Shown here: in pieces, positions 1 to 10,992 of the stretch | Position numbering within the stretch: the first letter of the stretch is position 1 | Layout: each line of letters starts with the position of its first letter | From: Symbiodinium natans | Taxonomy: Eukaryota > Sar > Dinophyceae > Suessiales > Symbiodiniaceae | Direction of reading: 5' to 3' | Length of the DNA: 64,000 nucleotides | Assembly: GCA_905221605.1 (NCBI GenBank) | Contig: CAJNDS010000668.1 | Location: forward strand, 390,055 to 454,054 | Translations under genes and position numbers: made by a program | Notes under the pieces: model-generated | The model's input: the letters and a program-made list of their open reading frames with translations, nothing else | Databases searched by the model: none | What the model was told of the DNA's origin: nothing

Positions 1-1679
1 CCTAAACCCCTAAATGCCTAAGTCTAAGCCCCTTAACCATTAATTAAACCTTCTATATGCAATCCGCACCCATGAACATCGTCTTCAAGTTTGTGTTTGT
101 TGGTTGAGGAAGTCTGCATGATCGGTTTAGTATTCAAGCCCACCACCCCAATACCATGGCCATGCAAAAACATGTTCCTTCGATGTAACCCCAAATTAGA
201 CCCTAAACCCTAAACCGTAACACCAAAAAAGTGTTTGAGCTATGGTCTCCAAGCCACCCTAAAAACCCGGAATTCTAAACCGTAGGCCCTTGGAAGCCCT
301 AAACCCAGTGATTCCCAAACTTCGTGCGTGCCTCGAGATCTCTGTGGCTATCGAAATGCCGAGGATCAAGGACCTCACCCGACGAGGGCGCGAAGACAAG
401 GATCAGGACCCGGATACTGCTGTTTGTTTAAGAACCCCAAAAGAGAAAAAACAATAATCCCTAGAGTACCCTGAATAAGGAAGAACATTTCATATTTTTG
501 GGGGTAGTTGCGCAGTTAGTAGGATAATGAAGTCCTGGCGCATACCTTCCATGAGTTGGTGGTCTCCTTAAGTAGGGTTTCTGTTTTATAGGGGCACCAT
601 ATTCGGGGTTCTTATTAGGGTATCTAGGGGCTATATTAAGGTATAAGGGTAACAGATATAGAGGCCACCGGCCTTTATAAGGCATGCCAAAACTCCCATA
701 CTTGTGGCTTACCTGTACAACTGAGTAAGGGGCGTAAGGGAACCTTCATGGGGGTTTGTCGGGCGTCTTAAACATTACTTTTGGTTCTAGGTACGTACTA
801 TCACCCTTCCTTATCTTCTGTGACAGGGCCATCAAGCACACTTCGGTTGTCGAGCTGGACCAAACGGTTCGTACTTAGGAGAAGCCCCATCTGATGCCGG
901 TAAGGGCAAGCTACCCAGCTGCCCAGACGTTCGCGGGGAGCGGTAAGCCGACAGCATGATAGGTTGTGAGGAGTTCAGTTCCTTTCCGGGATCTAAGCCT
1001 GGTCACTAAGCTAGCTAGGCCTGATGCTTGGAGGCTGCTCGTAAGTCCTGAAAGAGCCCAAGCCCTAAAACAATCCATGAATGCGGAGGGGCCCAGCCTT
1101 TTTGGATTAGGCTTGGTATAGGGTTGCTTGTATAGGGTTTAGAGTTCAGGGTTCAGGGTGTCGGATTTAGGGTTTAGGGTTTCGGCTGCTATAGACTTCA
1201 TGGTGCTAGGGCTTAGGGCCCTTTGCCGTTCATCGTGCCCACTCCAAAGCCCACAAACCCGCACATCACAAAGGTTGAGGGGTCCTTAGGAGTCGAGCAC
1301 AAAAGGGAACCTTTAATCTTCTTGAAGTATGACAACGCCTTTAGAATCCCAAAGGTTAACCTTTAGTTCCCCCACTTGGTGGTATATGGGTAGGCATAAG
1401 TGGGGTATGGTAGCTATACTTATGACCCTATTTGGAGCACTTCTAACCCCACCCTAAGCCCTAAACCCTAAACCCACTTATATCTACCCTTTTTACGGCT
1501 ACTTCTAACGACCCGTGAACCTCCGAGTAGGACACAACTCAGGGTCAGGGGAATCCTATCCGAGTTTCGGGTTTGGAGCTCAGAGTCTGCCTCCCTTCCT
1601 CAACCGCCTTGTTTAGGGTTTAGGGTTTAGGGTTTAGGGTTTAGGGTTTAGGGTTTAGGGTTTAGGGTTTAGGGTTTAG
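1..1679. other. Degenerate telomere-like sequence, no gene seen
   Basis: Scattered single CCCTAAA/TTTAGGG units in both orientations, closing with nine perfect TTTAGGG units. Bases about 420-528 form a MITE-like element (GTTTAAGAACCCC...GGGGGTAGTTG). Nothing coding is convincing. Confidence 0.6.
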
Positions 1680-1680
1680 G
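1614..1680 (+). repeat. TTTAGGG array, nine units
   Basis: Perfect tandem repeat whose last TTTAG acts as the acceptor of the next candidate exon. Confidence 0.95.
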
Positions 1681-1766
1681 GCGAAGCTCTTGAAGCCCTC
1701 GAACTCGCAAACCTTTCGAGCCTCGAAGCCCAGAGGACCGTCTCCGCTCCCCTGGCTCTCACCTCG
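1680..1766 (+). CDS. Candidate coding micro-exon
   Basis: 29 codons, phase 0 at both ends, between TTTAG| of the preceding array and donor GTTCCA. The peptide GEALEALELANLSSLEAQRT looks helical. No family recognised. Confidence 0.55.
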
Positions 1767-2487
1767 GTTCCACCAGCTCCTGGAAAACCGAATTTCTTAA
1801 GGGCCTAGTTGGGTTTAGGGTTCAGGGTTTAGGGCTTAGCGTTTAGGGAGCCCAAAACCCCTCAATAGAGGGGTTTAGGGTTTGTGGTTTGGGGTCTGGG
1901 GTTTGGGGTTTGGGGTTTGGGGTTTAGGTTTGGTTGCACCGTTGAGAGCTTAGGACGGCAGGACCCCTAAACATTAAAGCCCTAAGCCTCAAAACCCTAA
2001 TCCCCTACAGCCCTAACATTACAACCCTAAACCCCAAACCCGAAAGCCTAAACCTCAAAACCCTACACCCTAGACCCTAAACCTTAAAACCCGAGTCCGA
2101 AGCTTTGAAGATGTTGGTGGGCTAGGCATGGCCGGGTGAAGTATAGCCCTAAACTTACACTCTTAGTAGGGGACTAGGGAACTCCTACGAGCTTGCCATC
2201 AACGACCACTGAAATCGAAAGAAAACAGAGCCACAGAGAAGTGCTACCTACTCATGTTTCAGGGGCCTTAGACCCAGGCAGCGAAGCTCTACCCTTAGAA
2301 CCCTAAAGCATATATCCCTAAACCCTAAGCCCTGAACCCTAAACCCTAAACCCTAAACCCTAAAGCCTAAACCCTAAACCTCATGCATAAGCCAGAAGCC
2401 CCAAGCCCTGAAGCCCTGCTTCCGACTGAAGCTACACCAGCCACGCTTCAACTTCATGCACGGAGGAGCCCCGAAAGTTTCCCTGAG

Positions 2488-2518
2488 GCGCCTGACCCCC
2501 AAGTCCCCAACAACTCGG
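2488..2518 (+). CDS. Weak candidate micro-exon
   Basis: APDPQVPNNS between CTGAG| and G|GTTTTAGGG. Only ten codons, so little weight beyond the matching splice pattern. Confidence 0.3.
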
Positions 2519-3510
2519 GTTTTAGGGTTTAGGGTTTAGGGGTTCGGGTTTAGGGTTTAGGGTTTCCAATTTGATGCTCTTCCGCTTGAAACAAACCCTG
2601 TTTTACAACCTCAAGCCAGGACTGCTTGCTGGTTCTTCGCAGGGAATGAGGGAGTGAGGTACGGTATATCAAACCAAACCCCAAACCCCAGACTCAAACA
2701 AAAAACTCACCCAACAAAATTGTACTTGGAGGTTTAGTTATAAGTAATTCGTAATTAGTCACTAGGGTGACAAGTTAAGTGCCAAAAAACACGTCACAAG
2801 TATAGCTAATAGCTACCATGCTTATCACCACCTACGAAGCTCCAAGTAGTTGGCAGCCTTTCGCAGTTCGCCCCCTCAACCCTAAACCCTAAAATCTAAA
2901 CCCTAAACCCTAAACCCTCCCGAGGTTTCTTGAAATCACCTTTGCGCTCCCCATCGCCCAGCGGACATAACAGCTTCTCCTTCCTGACGCGCGGTGGCAC
3001 GTGGAGGGTCCATAGGGCTTACTTAGAGGATCATGGTAGCTGAACCCTAAATCCGAAACCCTGAACCGGTTCGTGGGTAGTTGTACCCTAAACCCGAAAC
3101 CCTGAACCTCCAAGAAGGGGTTGTAGGTCGTTCGGTCTTGAGTCTATGGTTTTGGAGCTTTTGGATTTCTTGGCGTTGGGGAAAACCCTAAACTCTAAAC
3201 TCTAAACCCTAAACCTTAGACAGTATAGGGTTTAAGGGATAAGGCGTGAGGCTTCGGGGCGTTCACGAGCCTTCTGCTTGCGGTCCTCTGGTTTCCTGCA
3301 GCCACTAGCTCCCTTGGTTTCGGGTATAGGGTTTAGGGTTTAGGGCTAAGGGTTTCCTAGGCCCTGAAGAACCCTGCTGGGTCTGCCCCCCCTACCCTTC
3401 AAGTGCTTCAGCCGAAGCCTCCCCATGCCCTAAAGCTGGCTGGTCATAGGACTTATAGGAGGGAATGAGGGAAGTAGGGCCCTATAAAAATCCCTTAAAT
3501 GGCAGATGTC

Positions 3511-3576
3511 TATATATATATATACATACATATATACATATATACATATATACATATATACATATATATATATATA
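3511..3576. repeat. TA/TACA microsatellite
   Basis: Alternating TATATA and TACATA steps inside a MITE-like element. Confidence 0.9.
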
Positions 3577-3849
3577 GTATAGGACCCTTATTCCACATTC
3601 CCTACTAAAACCAGGGGGAAAGCCAGCGAGCCCTTAATTCAGCAAGGTGCCTCAGCTCATAGCGAAGACCCCTGCATGCATTCCCAAGGTTCCTTAGGAA
3701 GATCAGACCTGAACCTGCCCCTAAACTCTCAACCCTCAACCCTCAACCCTCACCCCTCAGCCCTCCAACCCTCAACCCTGAACCCTCAACCCCTCAACCC
3801 TAAACCCTAAGCCCAAACCCTAAACCCTAAACCCTTATGCCGTTTCAAG

Positions 3850-3946
3850 GAAGGGCGAAATGTCGGGCTCTGGGATCGTGGACAGCAGCAACGGGCCGGG
3901 GGACGCGGACGCGGAGGTGGAGGCCACCAGAGATTTGCTCTTCAGG
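3850..3946 (+). CDS. Candidate coding micro-exon
   Basis: Acceptor CAAG| and donor |GTTTAGGG bound 32 codons plus one base. The peptide includes GIVDSSNGPGDADAEVEATR, and the GC-rich, codon-biased composition contrasts with its flanks. The donor is the first unit of a telomere-like array. Function unknown. Confidence 0.65.
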
Positions 3947-4592
3947 GTTTAGGGTTTGGGGTTTAGGGTTTAGGGTTTTAGGGTTTGGGGTTTAGGGTTT
4001 AGGGTTTCGGGTTTCGGGTTTAGGGGACCCTTCTTGGGAGGCTCCTGTACTAAGGATGACAGTATTCGGAGGGGCGGGGTCAATGATTTTCGGAAGGGCC
4101 CCTGTGGGGTTTAGGGTTTACAAATTGGGATCTAGCCTCCCTTCATGGTTTGTGGAGCAACCCTCAACGCTAAAACCCTGTAACCTCAAGCCCTGGACCC
4201 TGGCCCTAAAACAATCGGGTGATGCTAAAGACTTCCGAGAAAAGCTCAAGGGCTTTGAAGATAGAGGAAGCTTTGGGGCTTCTGCGGTTGAGGGTTTAGG
4301 GCTTAGGGCTTCGAGCTTAGGGCTTAGGGTTTAGTGCTAAACTTAACCCTAAAGCATAAGCGGACAGGGTTCATGGGCATTTGGACAGTGCTCTTTTTCA
4401 GGGGCTGTGGATCGTGGGCCCTACGCATTTTTTCTTTAAACACCGTACCCGAAACACACCGAAACCTTGCATCTTAAATCCTGTTACAGCATTCAACATC
4501 AATCCCAACCAATGCTTTTCTTGACCTGCCCAGATTCGTCAGACCATGTTGGGACATATAGCGGAAATGGAAAAGGTTCAGGGACAAACTGG

Positions 4593-4690
4593 CTGGTTCT
4601 TTGTAGGGAATGAGGGAATGAGGTACCCTATATAATCCCTTAAAGGGTGTATATAGGGCCCGAATTCCCTCATTCCCTACTAAGAACCAC
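4593..4690. repeat. MITE-like element, TGGTTCTT...AAGAACCA
   Basis: Inverted ends of about 26 bp (TGGTTCTTTGTAGGGAATGA and its near complement at the other end). Diverged partial copies lie near 2630, 3450-3620 and 22800-22960. Confidence 0.8.
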
Positions 4691-5282
4691 GGGGTAAAGA
4701 CGGTAAAGCCGAGGAAGAAGATTACGACTCCGAAGACGAAGCGGCCATGCAGCAGAGGCTCCCAGCGCAACGCCAAGTGGGCTAGATCACGGAGCCTGGG
4801 CCTATAGACTCCAGCACTCCAACGAAACGAGGGAACCCTAGACCCCCTGGATTGGGCCATGTGGGTTTCAGGTTTAGCCCAGCACATCCCCCGAATACCC
4901 ACCCAGGAGGTTCCCTTAGTCCGCTTCATCTTGGGGCTTCATCGGTAGTTAAAGGTCTGGTAACCATACTTCCAGCCTCATTGAGGCTATACTTCTAACA
5001 TCACTTTCAAATACCCATGAACCTCCAAGTACTGTGAGCGGGCTGGCTCCCTAATCCCTAAGCCCCTCACCCTAAACCCTAAACTCTCTAGGCGCTTGAG
5101 GAGTTTTCTTGGGACTTTGCCCTTTTGTGTTTTCGTAGAAAGTACAATCAGGAGCCTGAAAGTTACAGGGGTTCGGAAGTCAGCCAAGTAATTTGTGTAG
5201 GGTACATAAGGGGCATATACAGTAAGGGGCTCCCTTCTAAGGGCCCATACGAAAGGACCATGTATCCCTAAACCCTAGGCCG

Positions 5283-5356
5283 GCCCTAAACCCTAAACCC
5301 TAAACCCTAAACCCTAAACCCTAAACCCTAAACCCTAAACCCTAAACCCTAAACCC
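5283..5356 (-). repeat. CCCTAAA array, ten units
   Basis: Perfect tandem units upstream of a coding island. Confidence 0.95.
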
Positions 5357-5394
5357 GAAGAGGGTTGTCGTGGCCCCCCTCCCCCTTCTGGGAG

Positions 5395-5450
5395 GTACAA
5401 ACAGCGGTGCAGCCCGGAAGCTGCTGCTAAGCTTGTCCCAGTTTGTGGAA
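5395..5450 (+). CDS. Candidate coding micro-exon
   Basis: TNSGAARKLLLSLSQFVE between GGGAG| and |GTTAGGG. Could begin earlier, at CGAAG| (5360). Function unknown. Confidence 0.5.
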
Positions 5451-5508
5451 GTTAGGGCTTTCTTTAGGGTTTAGGGTTTAGGGTTTAGGGTTTAGGGTTA
5501 AGGGCTTC

Positions 5509-5631
5509 TACTTCGAGGTTCATGGGGAGTCAGAAGTAGGGGGGGTTAGAAGTAGGGGGATAAGTATGGTAAGTAAGTATAGCCCTTTGAAGAGTACTTC
5601 TACTTCTGACCCACCCATGAACCTCCAAGCA
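5509..5631. repeat. Family A MITE-like element
   Basis: Ends TACTTCGAGGTTCATGGG and CCCATGAACCTCCAAGCA are inverted repeats. Family consensus end is TACTTGGAGGTTCATGGGTA. Confidence 0.85.
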
Positions 5632-6295
5632 AGGTTTATGTTTTATTGTGCTATTATTCTGAGCAGTAATCATAACAACAGTAGTAACAACAGCAAGAGT
5701 CGCCCTAACCCTAAACCTTAAACCGTAAGCCCCCAAACTCCAACCTTAAATCCCAAGCCCTCAAGCCCCCGTAACTTGATATTTTTCGCAAGTTGAAAAT
5801 ATCTCTTCGAAACTTTCCTCGAAACGTTCCTCGAAACTCTTCGAAACTTTCCACGGGCCTGAACCCTTAATGATTTCAATAAACCCTAAACCCCAAACCC
5901 CAAACCCTAAAACCCAAAACCCTAAACCCTAAACCCTAAACCCTAAACCCTAAACCCTAAACCCTAAACCCTAAACCCAAGTCCACGGTGCATGGGCCCC
6001 TTGAGTCTGACAACGGTTCAGGGTTTAGGGTTTAGGGTTTAAGGTTTATTTAGGGTTTAGGGTTTAGGGTTTAGGGTTTAGGGTTTGAGCTTGGTAACCG
6101 GGAGCATCCCTTGCTAAACCTTCGACCGAAAAAACCCTTCAACACCCTAACAAAAAACCTTCAGAAGCCCTATAGAAAGCCTGGACAAACATCTCTGCAA
6201 CAAACCAACACCCTGAAAGAATCCCTGGAAGCCCGATAATGCTACAGATCTCTACAAAAGCCTGAACAGCCAAAGAACCCTAAACTCTGAAAGCT

Positions 6296-6368
6296 AAACC
6301 CCAAACCCCAAACCCCAAACCCCAAACCCCAAACCCCAAACCCCAAACCCCAAACCCCAAACCCCAAA
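6296..6368. repeat. CCCCAAA variant array
   Basis: Ten copies of a single-base variant of CCCTAAA, flanked by normal units, so one variant was amplified locally. Confidence 0.95.
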
Positions 6369-6465
6369 CCCTAAACCCTAAACCCTAAACCCCAAACCCC
6401 AAACCCCAAACCCTAAACCCTAAACCCTAAACCCTAAACCCTAAACCCTAAACCCTAAACCCTAG

Positions 6466-6531
6466 CCGGAGTCCGCCCAGGTGGCCTACCTGCGCAGCCA
6501 ACTCGTCGCAGAGGGCCACACCATCCCCCAG
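6466..6531 (+). CDS. Candidate coding micro-exon
   Basis: Acceptor CCCTAG| is the last unit of a CCCTAAA array. PESAQVAYLRSQLVAEGHTI then CAG|GCTCC as a GC donor. The sequence CCATCCCCCAG is repeated 18 bases on, so the exon may end there instead. Confidence 0.6.
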
Positions 6532-6559
6532 GCTCCACCATCCCCCAGCCTCGGATTCT

Positions 6560-6705
6560 TACTTGGAGGGTTCATTCGGGTAGTTCTAAGTAGGGTTTAG
6601 GGTTTAGGGTTTAGGGTTTAGGGCTTCGGGTGGCTACAAGTAGGGTTACAAGTGCGGAAACTAGACTTAAAAACCCTATGTTTAGGGCGCGTCTAACCTC
6701 CAAGT
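6560..6705. repeat. Family A MITE-like element split by TTTAGGG units
   Basis: Left end TACTTGGAGGGTTCATTCGG and right end ACCTCCAAGTA enclose four perfect TTTAGGG units, so the telomere-like block lies inside the element. Confidence 0.75.
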
Positions 6706-6853
6706 ATGGGGTTCCTCAAAGGGGGGCTCCTGCAAGAGGGGTCAGCGCTTCAAGTGTTGAAAATTAGGACTCAGCCTACGTCCCCCTAAACCCCAAACCC
6801 TAATAGGCTTTGCTTGGATGATTTAAGCCCCACACCCGCCTTACCCTTTGCAG

Positions 6854-6907
6854 GAGCGAGGCGACGAAAAGGGGAAGCGGCAGCACAGGAAGATGATGAA
6901 GAATGAG
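6854..6907 (+). CDS. Candidate coding micro-exon, basic
   Basis: 18 codons, phase 0 both ends: ERGDEKGKRQHRKMMKNE. Acceptor CCCTTTGCAG| and donor |GCAAGC are of ordinary form. Highly basic; could be part of a nuclear protein. Confidence 0.7.
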
Positions 6908-7621
6908 GCAAGCCCTAAACCCTAAACCCTAGACCCTAAGCCCTAAACCCCAATCCCCAATCCCTAAACCCTAAACCCTAAAGGGTTTCGGATTGTAGGG
7001 CTGCGAATTCGGGGCTTGGGGCCTCTCAGGCTTGCGATTCAACCCTAGAGGCGACATGCGGGGAGCTTGGTTTAGGGTTTGGGGTTTAGGGTTTGGGGTT
7101 TAGGGTTTAGGGTTTGGGGTTTAGGGAAACCCGAAACCCTTAAAGCCCTTATTTTCGAGCTTTTTATGGGTGGTGGCAGTGTAGAGATAGGGATCCTAAT
7201 CCCTCTTGGTAGCCCAGCCCAAAATCCTGGCTCAAAGTTAAGTTTGTTTCGGCCGTCCAGTGAGCACCCCTGTTAACCCTTAGGATTTCGTTCTACATCC
7301 TATTCACGGGCGTCATTAAGGTCTTTATTACTACGCATGAACGACATGAACGAAGCAAAAGATAGAATGAATTGTGCTCTTAAATTTAGTATTTTATTGT
7401 TGCGCACAGACAACCAGCATCATAGCATTATTAAGAGTGAAGTGAATACTATTACAAGGGCTTACAATGTAATGCAATGAAGCGTGAAGCCCGTCGTAAT
7501 ATTAAGAACGAAACAAGAGAAGTGTATGAATTAATTTGTAAAGAATGAAGTGAAACGAATGATGCACGAAATTTATTCAGGCACGAACGGCCCGCGGTTT
7601 TAGTATTCACGTGTCCTGTTG

Positions 7622-7776
7622 TTACACCAGTGGCACCCTTGACCCATTTTTTTGGTTCTAGGTTCCCTTATATATAGTAACCAACCCAAAAAGGGTGCCC
7701 TTATCATATATCCCTAAACCCTAAACCCCAAACGCTAAACCCTTATTGTCATTTAATATGGCTTACTGGGCTGGCA
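7622..7776. repeat. Family E MITE-like element with CCCTAAA inside
   Basis: Shares GTTCCCTTATATAGTAACC and AAAAAGGGTGCCCTTAT with the copy at 45680 and ends TTACTGGGCTGGC. A CCCTAAA run interrupts its right half. Confidence 0.6.
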
Positions 7777-8286
7777 AGCTCTCAACCTCAGAACTCCCTA
7801 AACCCTAAACCCTAAACCCTGAACCCTAAACCCTAGGGCTTTGGGATTTGGATTTAGGGGGGACTGATCCTTCTGTGGCAGATCTTGGGTCGGGAGAGAT
7901 CCCCGGTTTAGGGTTTAGGGTTTAGAGTTTATGGTTTAGGATCCCCGAATTCGTGAAAAAAACAGCTTAGGCCCTGAAGTAGTAATCCCCAAATCTCAAA
8001 ACCTTGTTAGCCGTAATTCTTAACCCCTCAAAGCCCCTTTAGCCTCTGGTCCCATTCTCTTTCGTGCTTTACTGTAACTTTGGATCCTTAGCTCTTTTTT
8101 GGGTTTATTGGGGTTTCTTAATAAGGCAGCCTAGCTTAAAACTAAATTTACAGCTACCCTGCTAAGTGCAGCCAAGCATTCTTCATTTCGGGTTCATAGG
8201 TTTGCGAGTGCTAGAACCTGCGCTTCCGGAGCTCTACGCCCTCAACCCTCAGCCCCAAAAGGGTTTAGGGTTTAGGGTTCAGGGTT

Positions 8287-8291
8287 TAGGG
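8287..8291. repeat. Target-site duplication TAGGG, left copy
   Basis: Five bases directly next to the LTR. They match the five bases beyond the other LTR, as expected for copia integration. The target is a TTTAGGG repeat, so a chance match is possible, but the restored register supports a true duplication. Confidence 0.8.
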
Positions 8292-8513
8292 TACGGGGGG
8301 AACCCGAAGGGGGACGAGAAACCGAAAAGTCAACCCTAACAGAATCCCTTGATTTCCCTGGATCAACCACACAACAAACCCAAACCACAGGGCACTCACC
8401 TTTTACTACCAGGCACATGGCCCAGTCTTGAGCCAAAAAATGATTTCCGGGTTTATTAACCCTTTCAACTTCCAACACTAACTTCTTTCTACAATACCAG
8501 TTGCAGCTCCGCA
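8292..8513 (-). repeat. 3' LTR of the copia element
   Basis: Same 222 bases as the 5' LTR with one difference (CCCTAAC here, CCCCAAC there). Preceded on the - strand by a purine tract. Confidence 0.95.
8427..8450 (-). other. Spliced-leader-like sequence in the 3' LTR
   Basis: Identical copy of the leader-like stretch in the other LTR, as expected if it belongs to the R region. Confidence 0.65.
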
Positions 8514-8525
8514 CTCCCCCTGTCC
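8514..8525 (-). promoter_or_regulatory. Polypurine tract
   Basis: The - strand reads GGACAGGGGGAG immediately before the 3' LTR, the expected place for the plus-strand DNA primer. Confidence 0.8.
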
Positions 8526-8740
8526 TAGGATTTCCTAGGACACATTGGAGATGCAGATCTTTGGTCAAAAACTGCCATTAGGGCAGTAGCCTGCTGCTTG
8601 ACATGCACATTATGGTTTTACGTCTTCCAGGACGACCCTTCAGCTCATTGGCTGAATCCCTTACCATTGAGGATTTCTTCACCTCGAACTTGAAAAAGTT
8701 TACGTTCCAGCGGCCCGTTCCTCACCAAGGAACTCAGCAT

Positions 8741-10357
8741 TCACCACCCAGCCATCCTTGAGGCAATGTTTGCAAAGCGTCTTAGCCCTGGGCTGTGAAT
8801 ATCGCAGAACATCACAATCACTGCTTGCGTGCATACAGTTCCCCCCACTGTTGTATACAAAGTGGCACTCGCAGGAATAACCACCACTTTCTTAATCCAC
8901 AGCCATTTGTACAGCCGCCGAAAGAGGCACCATGTCAATTCCCAGATTATGATTGCTGCCACCAAATACGCAACAAGATCTGAATTGTTGATAACCATTT
9001 CAATGCCTTGAGCCAGAACCATAACCGTAGATGTGTTGGCGACCTGGCACACCCCTTCTTCTGAGCAAAAGAAACCAGCAGCTGACACTTCTTCTCCACC
9101 TGTTGCCATCCCTTGCAGGGATGCAGCCACCATCATGACCGCCATTGCAAGAGAGGCCCTTTTCAAGTCAGTTCCTTGCACTAACAGTTGGAGACCCCAA
9201 AGTGCCTTTTGCTTTGCATAAACCTGTCCACTCATCAATTTTGTCAACAGGTCAGCAATCATATACTCACCGCGAAGATGCGCTATCACCATGTAACCAC
9301 GGTCCACCAGAGACCTGACACCAGCTGCTCGAATTCTCAGGTGTCTTGTTCTCCAGCTACCAGCAGGATATTGAATGATTGAACACGTCGAAACCGAATC
9401 TGTATACAGCACTTTTTGCAGCGATTCTTCACCTGTTCCAACCAAAGCGGCAATTATAGGGGTGCACGACTGAATCATCGTTGCTCCCTCTATGGACGCA
9501 TGTAATTCAGCTTCAGCCGTACTTAAAGCCACCGTTGATTGTCTTTGTGTTGCCCACATCACTGGACAATCACCCCACACCACCACTGCTCCTGAGTGGC
9601 TCTTTTCATTTTCACCTGCCGCAAAGCTGGCATCCGCGTAGGACTCCACCACCTTGACGCCTCGTCCATAACGCAACACCTCATTTCTTTCTTTTTCGCA
9701 TGTTGCGATTGCTCCGAACGTCAAGCCTAACGTTGGAGTTGCAGCAAGGTATCGGAAGACTTCCTCAGCCTTTTTAACCACAAATCGCGGCCTTCGGGAT
9801 GTCCACAAAGACAACTGGCTCGTGCAGAACGCCAAATCAGGTCGAGTTTTGATTGCCACCCAGAGGAACTCCCCTACGGCGCCTTGAGCCGCACGCAAGG
9901 AGGGAATATCCACCTCCTCTTCTTCACCTGGAGTTTCTTTCGGCAGGTTACTACCTTTTGAAGTTTCATCAATCTGATACCCTCTTCGGTTCAGCAAATC
10001 TCTCACGAAGTCCTCCTGGTTGAGAAAGAAGCTGCCATTTCGGTACCAGATTTGGACACCCAAAAACTTCAGGAATCCATCACCACAGCCTGGACCACAG
10101 AACTCGGGTTCAGAAGTTTTCCACTCCTTCCTGATCTGTTCCAAGGCTTCCCGGAGCACTGTCATAGTCCCAGCCATCAAAAAATCATCCACGCAAAGAC
10201 CCATTGTCCCTACCAACTTGCTTGCACCTTCCGGCTTCTCTTGTGCCATAATAAGGAACAGACTTGGGTCTGCATTGGACCTCGAAAGCTCATTGCTTGT
10301 CCATCCTTTGACACCCAAGACATGCCTTGAAGACGTTGGTCTCGTCACTCCACCCAT
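8741..10357 (-). CDS. Reverse transcriptase C part, RNase H, hydrophobic tail
   Basis: Asp57-Asp58 in MGLCVDDFLMAG are the RT catalytic pair; FLGVQIW and the connection domain follow. RNase H has YADASFA, STAEAELHAS and YTDSVST as Asp, Glu and Asp sites, and HLRGEYMIADLLTK ends it. After about residue 385 come 150 residues without known match. They hold hydrophobic segments (ASLAMAVMMVAASL, DLVAYLVAAIIIWELTW and a third near 495-520) separated by Cys-containing loops. That tail could be membrane-anchored. The first 25 or so residues before DPSLFLI are probably out of frame with the real protein. Confidence 0.9.
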   Translation of the reverse strand: MGGVTRPTSSRHVLGVKGWTSNELSRSNADPSLFLIMAQEKPEGASKLVGTMGLCVDDFLMAGTMTVLREALEQIRKEWKTSEPEFCGPGCGDGFLKFLGVQIWYRNGSFFLNQEDFVRDLLNRRGYQIDETSKGSNLPKETPGEEEEVDIPSLRAAQGAVGEFLWVAIKTRPDLAFCTSQLSLWTSRRPRFVVKKAEEVFRYLAATPTLGLTFGAIATCEKERNEVLRYGRGVKVVESYADASFAAGENEKSHSGAVVVWGDCPVMWATQRQSTVALSTAEAELHASIEGATMIQSCTPIIAALVGTGEESLQKVLYTDSVSTCSIIQYPAGSWRTRHLRIRAAGVRSLVDRGYMVIAHLRGEYMIADLLTKLMSGQVYAKQKALWGLQLLVQGTDLKRASLAMAVMMVAASLQGMATGGEEVSAAGFFCSEEGVCQVANTSTVMVLAQGIEMVINNSDLVAYLVAAIIIWELTWCLFRRLYKWLWIKKVVVIPASATLYTTVGGTVCTQAVIVMFCDIHSPGLRRFANIASRMAGW

Positions 10358-10992
10358 GCTGCAGGACTTTCAGCCAAACCGTACAAGGCCTTCCTCACAA
10401 TCCACCGCTCCTCTTTTGTGCAAAGACCCAATTTCACCGCCGCCCTTGGGGGCTGCACCACCACCAAACGCCCTTCTCTTTGCGCCCTATTCATCGGCGC
10501 CGTCAGAAAAGCTTTGGAGATGTCTAAGCCAGCGATGATCCACACCATATGTGCTGCGTGCCTCACTTGGCACCTAAATGTAGTTGAATCTAAACCTGGA
10601 GCGTACAGCGAGTGACGACTGAGGGACCTTGGCCCTTCGTATTCTGTAGCTGCCGTTGACGAAATAAAGTTCCCACATGCACAGATACGGGCACGCCTCC
10701 TCCCTGTCCCTTGCTTTCGGGTAAACACCACCAGACTGGGAACGTACTCAATCACCGGTGCATTAGGCTCTTCCGCCAATTTGTCCAGCTTTTCTTGAGT
10801 TGTTGGTTCCACCACTTCCAACTCTTTAACCAAAGACTTCACCTCGTCCGACAATGATTCCCTCCACTTCTCCAGCTCTTGCATGGCTTCTTGTGTAGGG
10901 ATTGTTTTTGTTTGCAGGAACTCGACCTCCTCCGCTGCCTCCAGCGCAGTATTCTCTTGTACCACTTGCTGAACTTGAGCTACTTTGACCAA
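10345..10992 (-). CDS. Reverse transcriptase, N-terminal part
   Basis: Starts with a Gln/Glu-rich helix, then the copia RT fingers. The first catalytic Asp is in GLDISKAFLTAP (Asp157), and RKALYGLAESPAAW is the conserved palm segment. The nominal TTG start is only where the frame opens; upstream protein is in the previous frame. The ORF ends at an in-frame TGA right after PAAWVE. The same frame stays RT-like for a few residues before a shift is needed to reach the next ORF. Confidence 0.85.
   Translation of the reverse strand: MVKVAQVQQVVQENTALEAAEEVEFLQTKTIPTQEAMQELEKWRESLSDEVKSLVKELEVVEPTTQEKLDKLAEEPNAPVIEYVPSLVVFTRKQGTGRRRARICACGNFISSTAATEYEGPRSLSRHSLYAPGLDSTTFRCQVRHAAHMVWIIAGLDISKAFLTAPMNRAQREGRLVVVQPPRAAVKLGLCTKEERWIVRKALYGLAESPAAWVE

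Larger units (their letters stand above)
1767..3849. other. Telomere-like and MITE-like sequence
   Basis: Mixed CCCTAAA and TTTAGGG runs, a TTTGGGG variant run near 1890-1925, half of a TGGTTCTT..AGGGAATGAGGGA element near 2630, a related element around 3450-3620 and a (TA)n/TACA microsatellite at 3511-3576. One weak exon is listed separately. Confidence 0.6.
3947..5394. other. Telomere-like blocks and one MITE-like element
   Basis: TTTAGGG variants from 3947, unique sequence at 4050-4580 and 4700-5000, a palindromic element at 4593-4690, and ten CCCTAAA units at 5283-5356. An open - strand frame at 4474-4929 crosses the MITE and shows no protein-like pattern. Confidence 0.55.
5451..6465. 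other. Telomere-like blocks and a MITE-like element
   Basis: TTTAGGG arrays at 5463-5500 and 6049-6085, CCCTAAA arrays at 5922-5985 and 6410-6463, and a run of about ten CCCCAAA units at 6297-6366. Short palindromic TTCCTCGAAAC motifs lie near 5800. Confidence 0.7.
6908..8291. other. Repeats and AT-richer unique sequence
   Basis: CCCTAAA and TTTGGGG-type blocks to 7125, then AT-richer unique DNA at 7290-7610 with repeated GAATGAAGTGAA-like words. A family E element and telomere-like runs follow up to the copia insertion. No gene seen. Confidence 0.6.
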
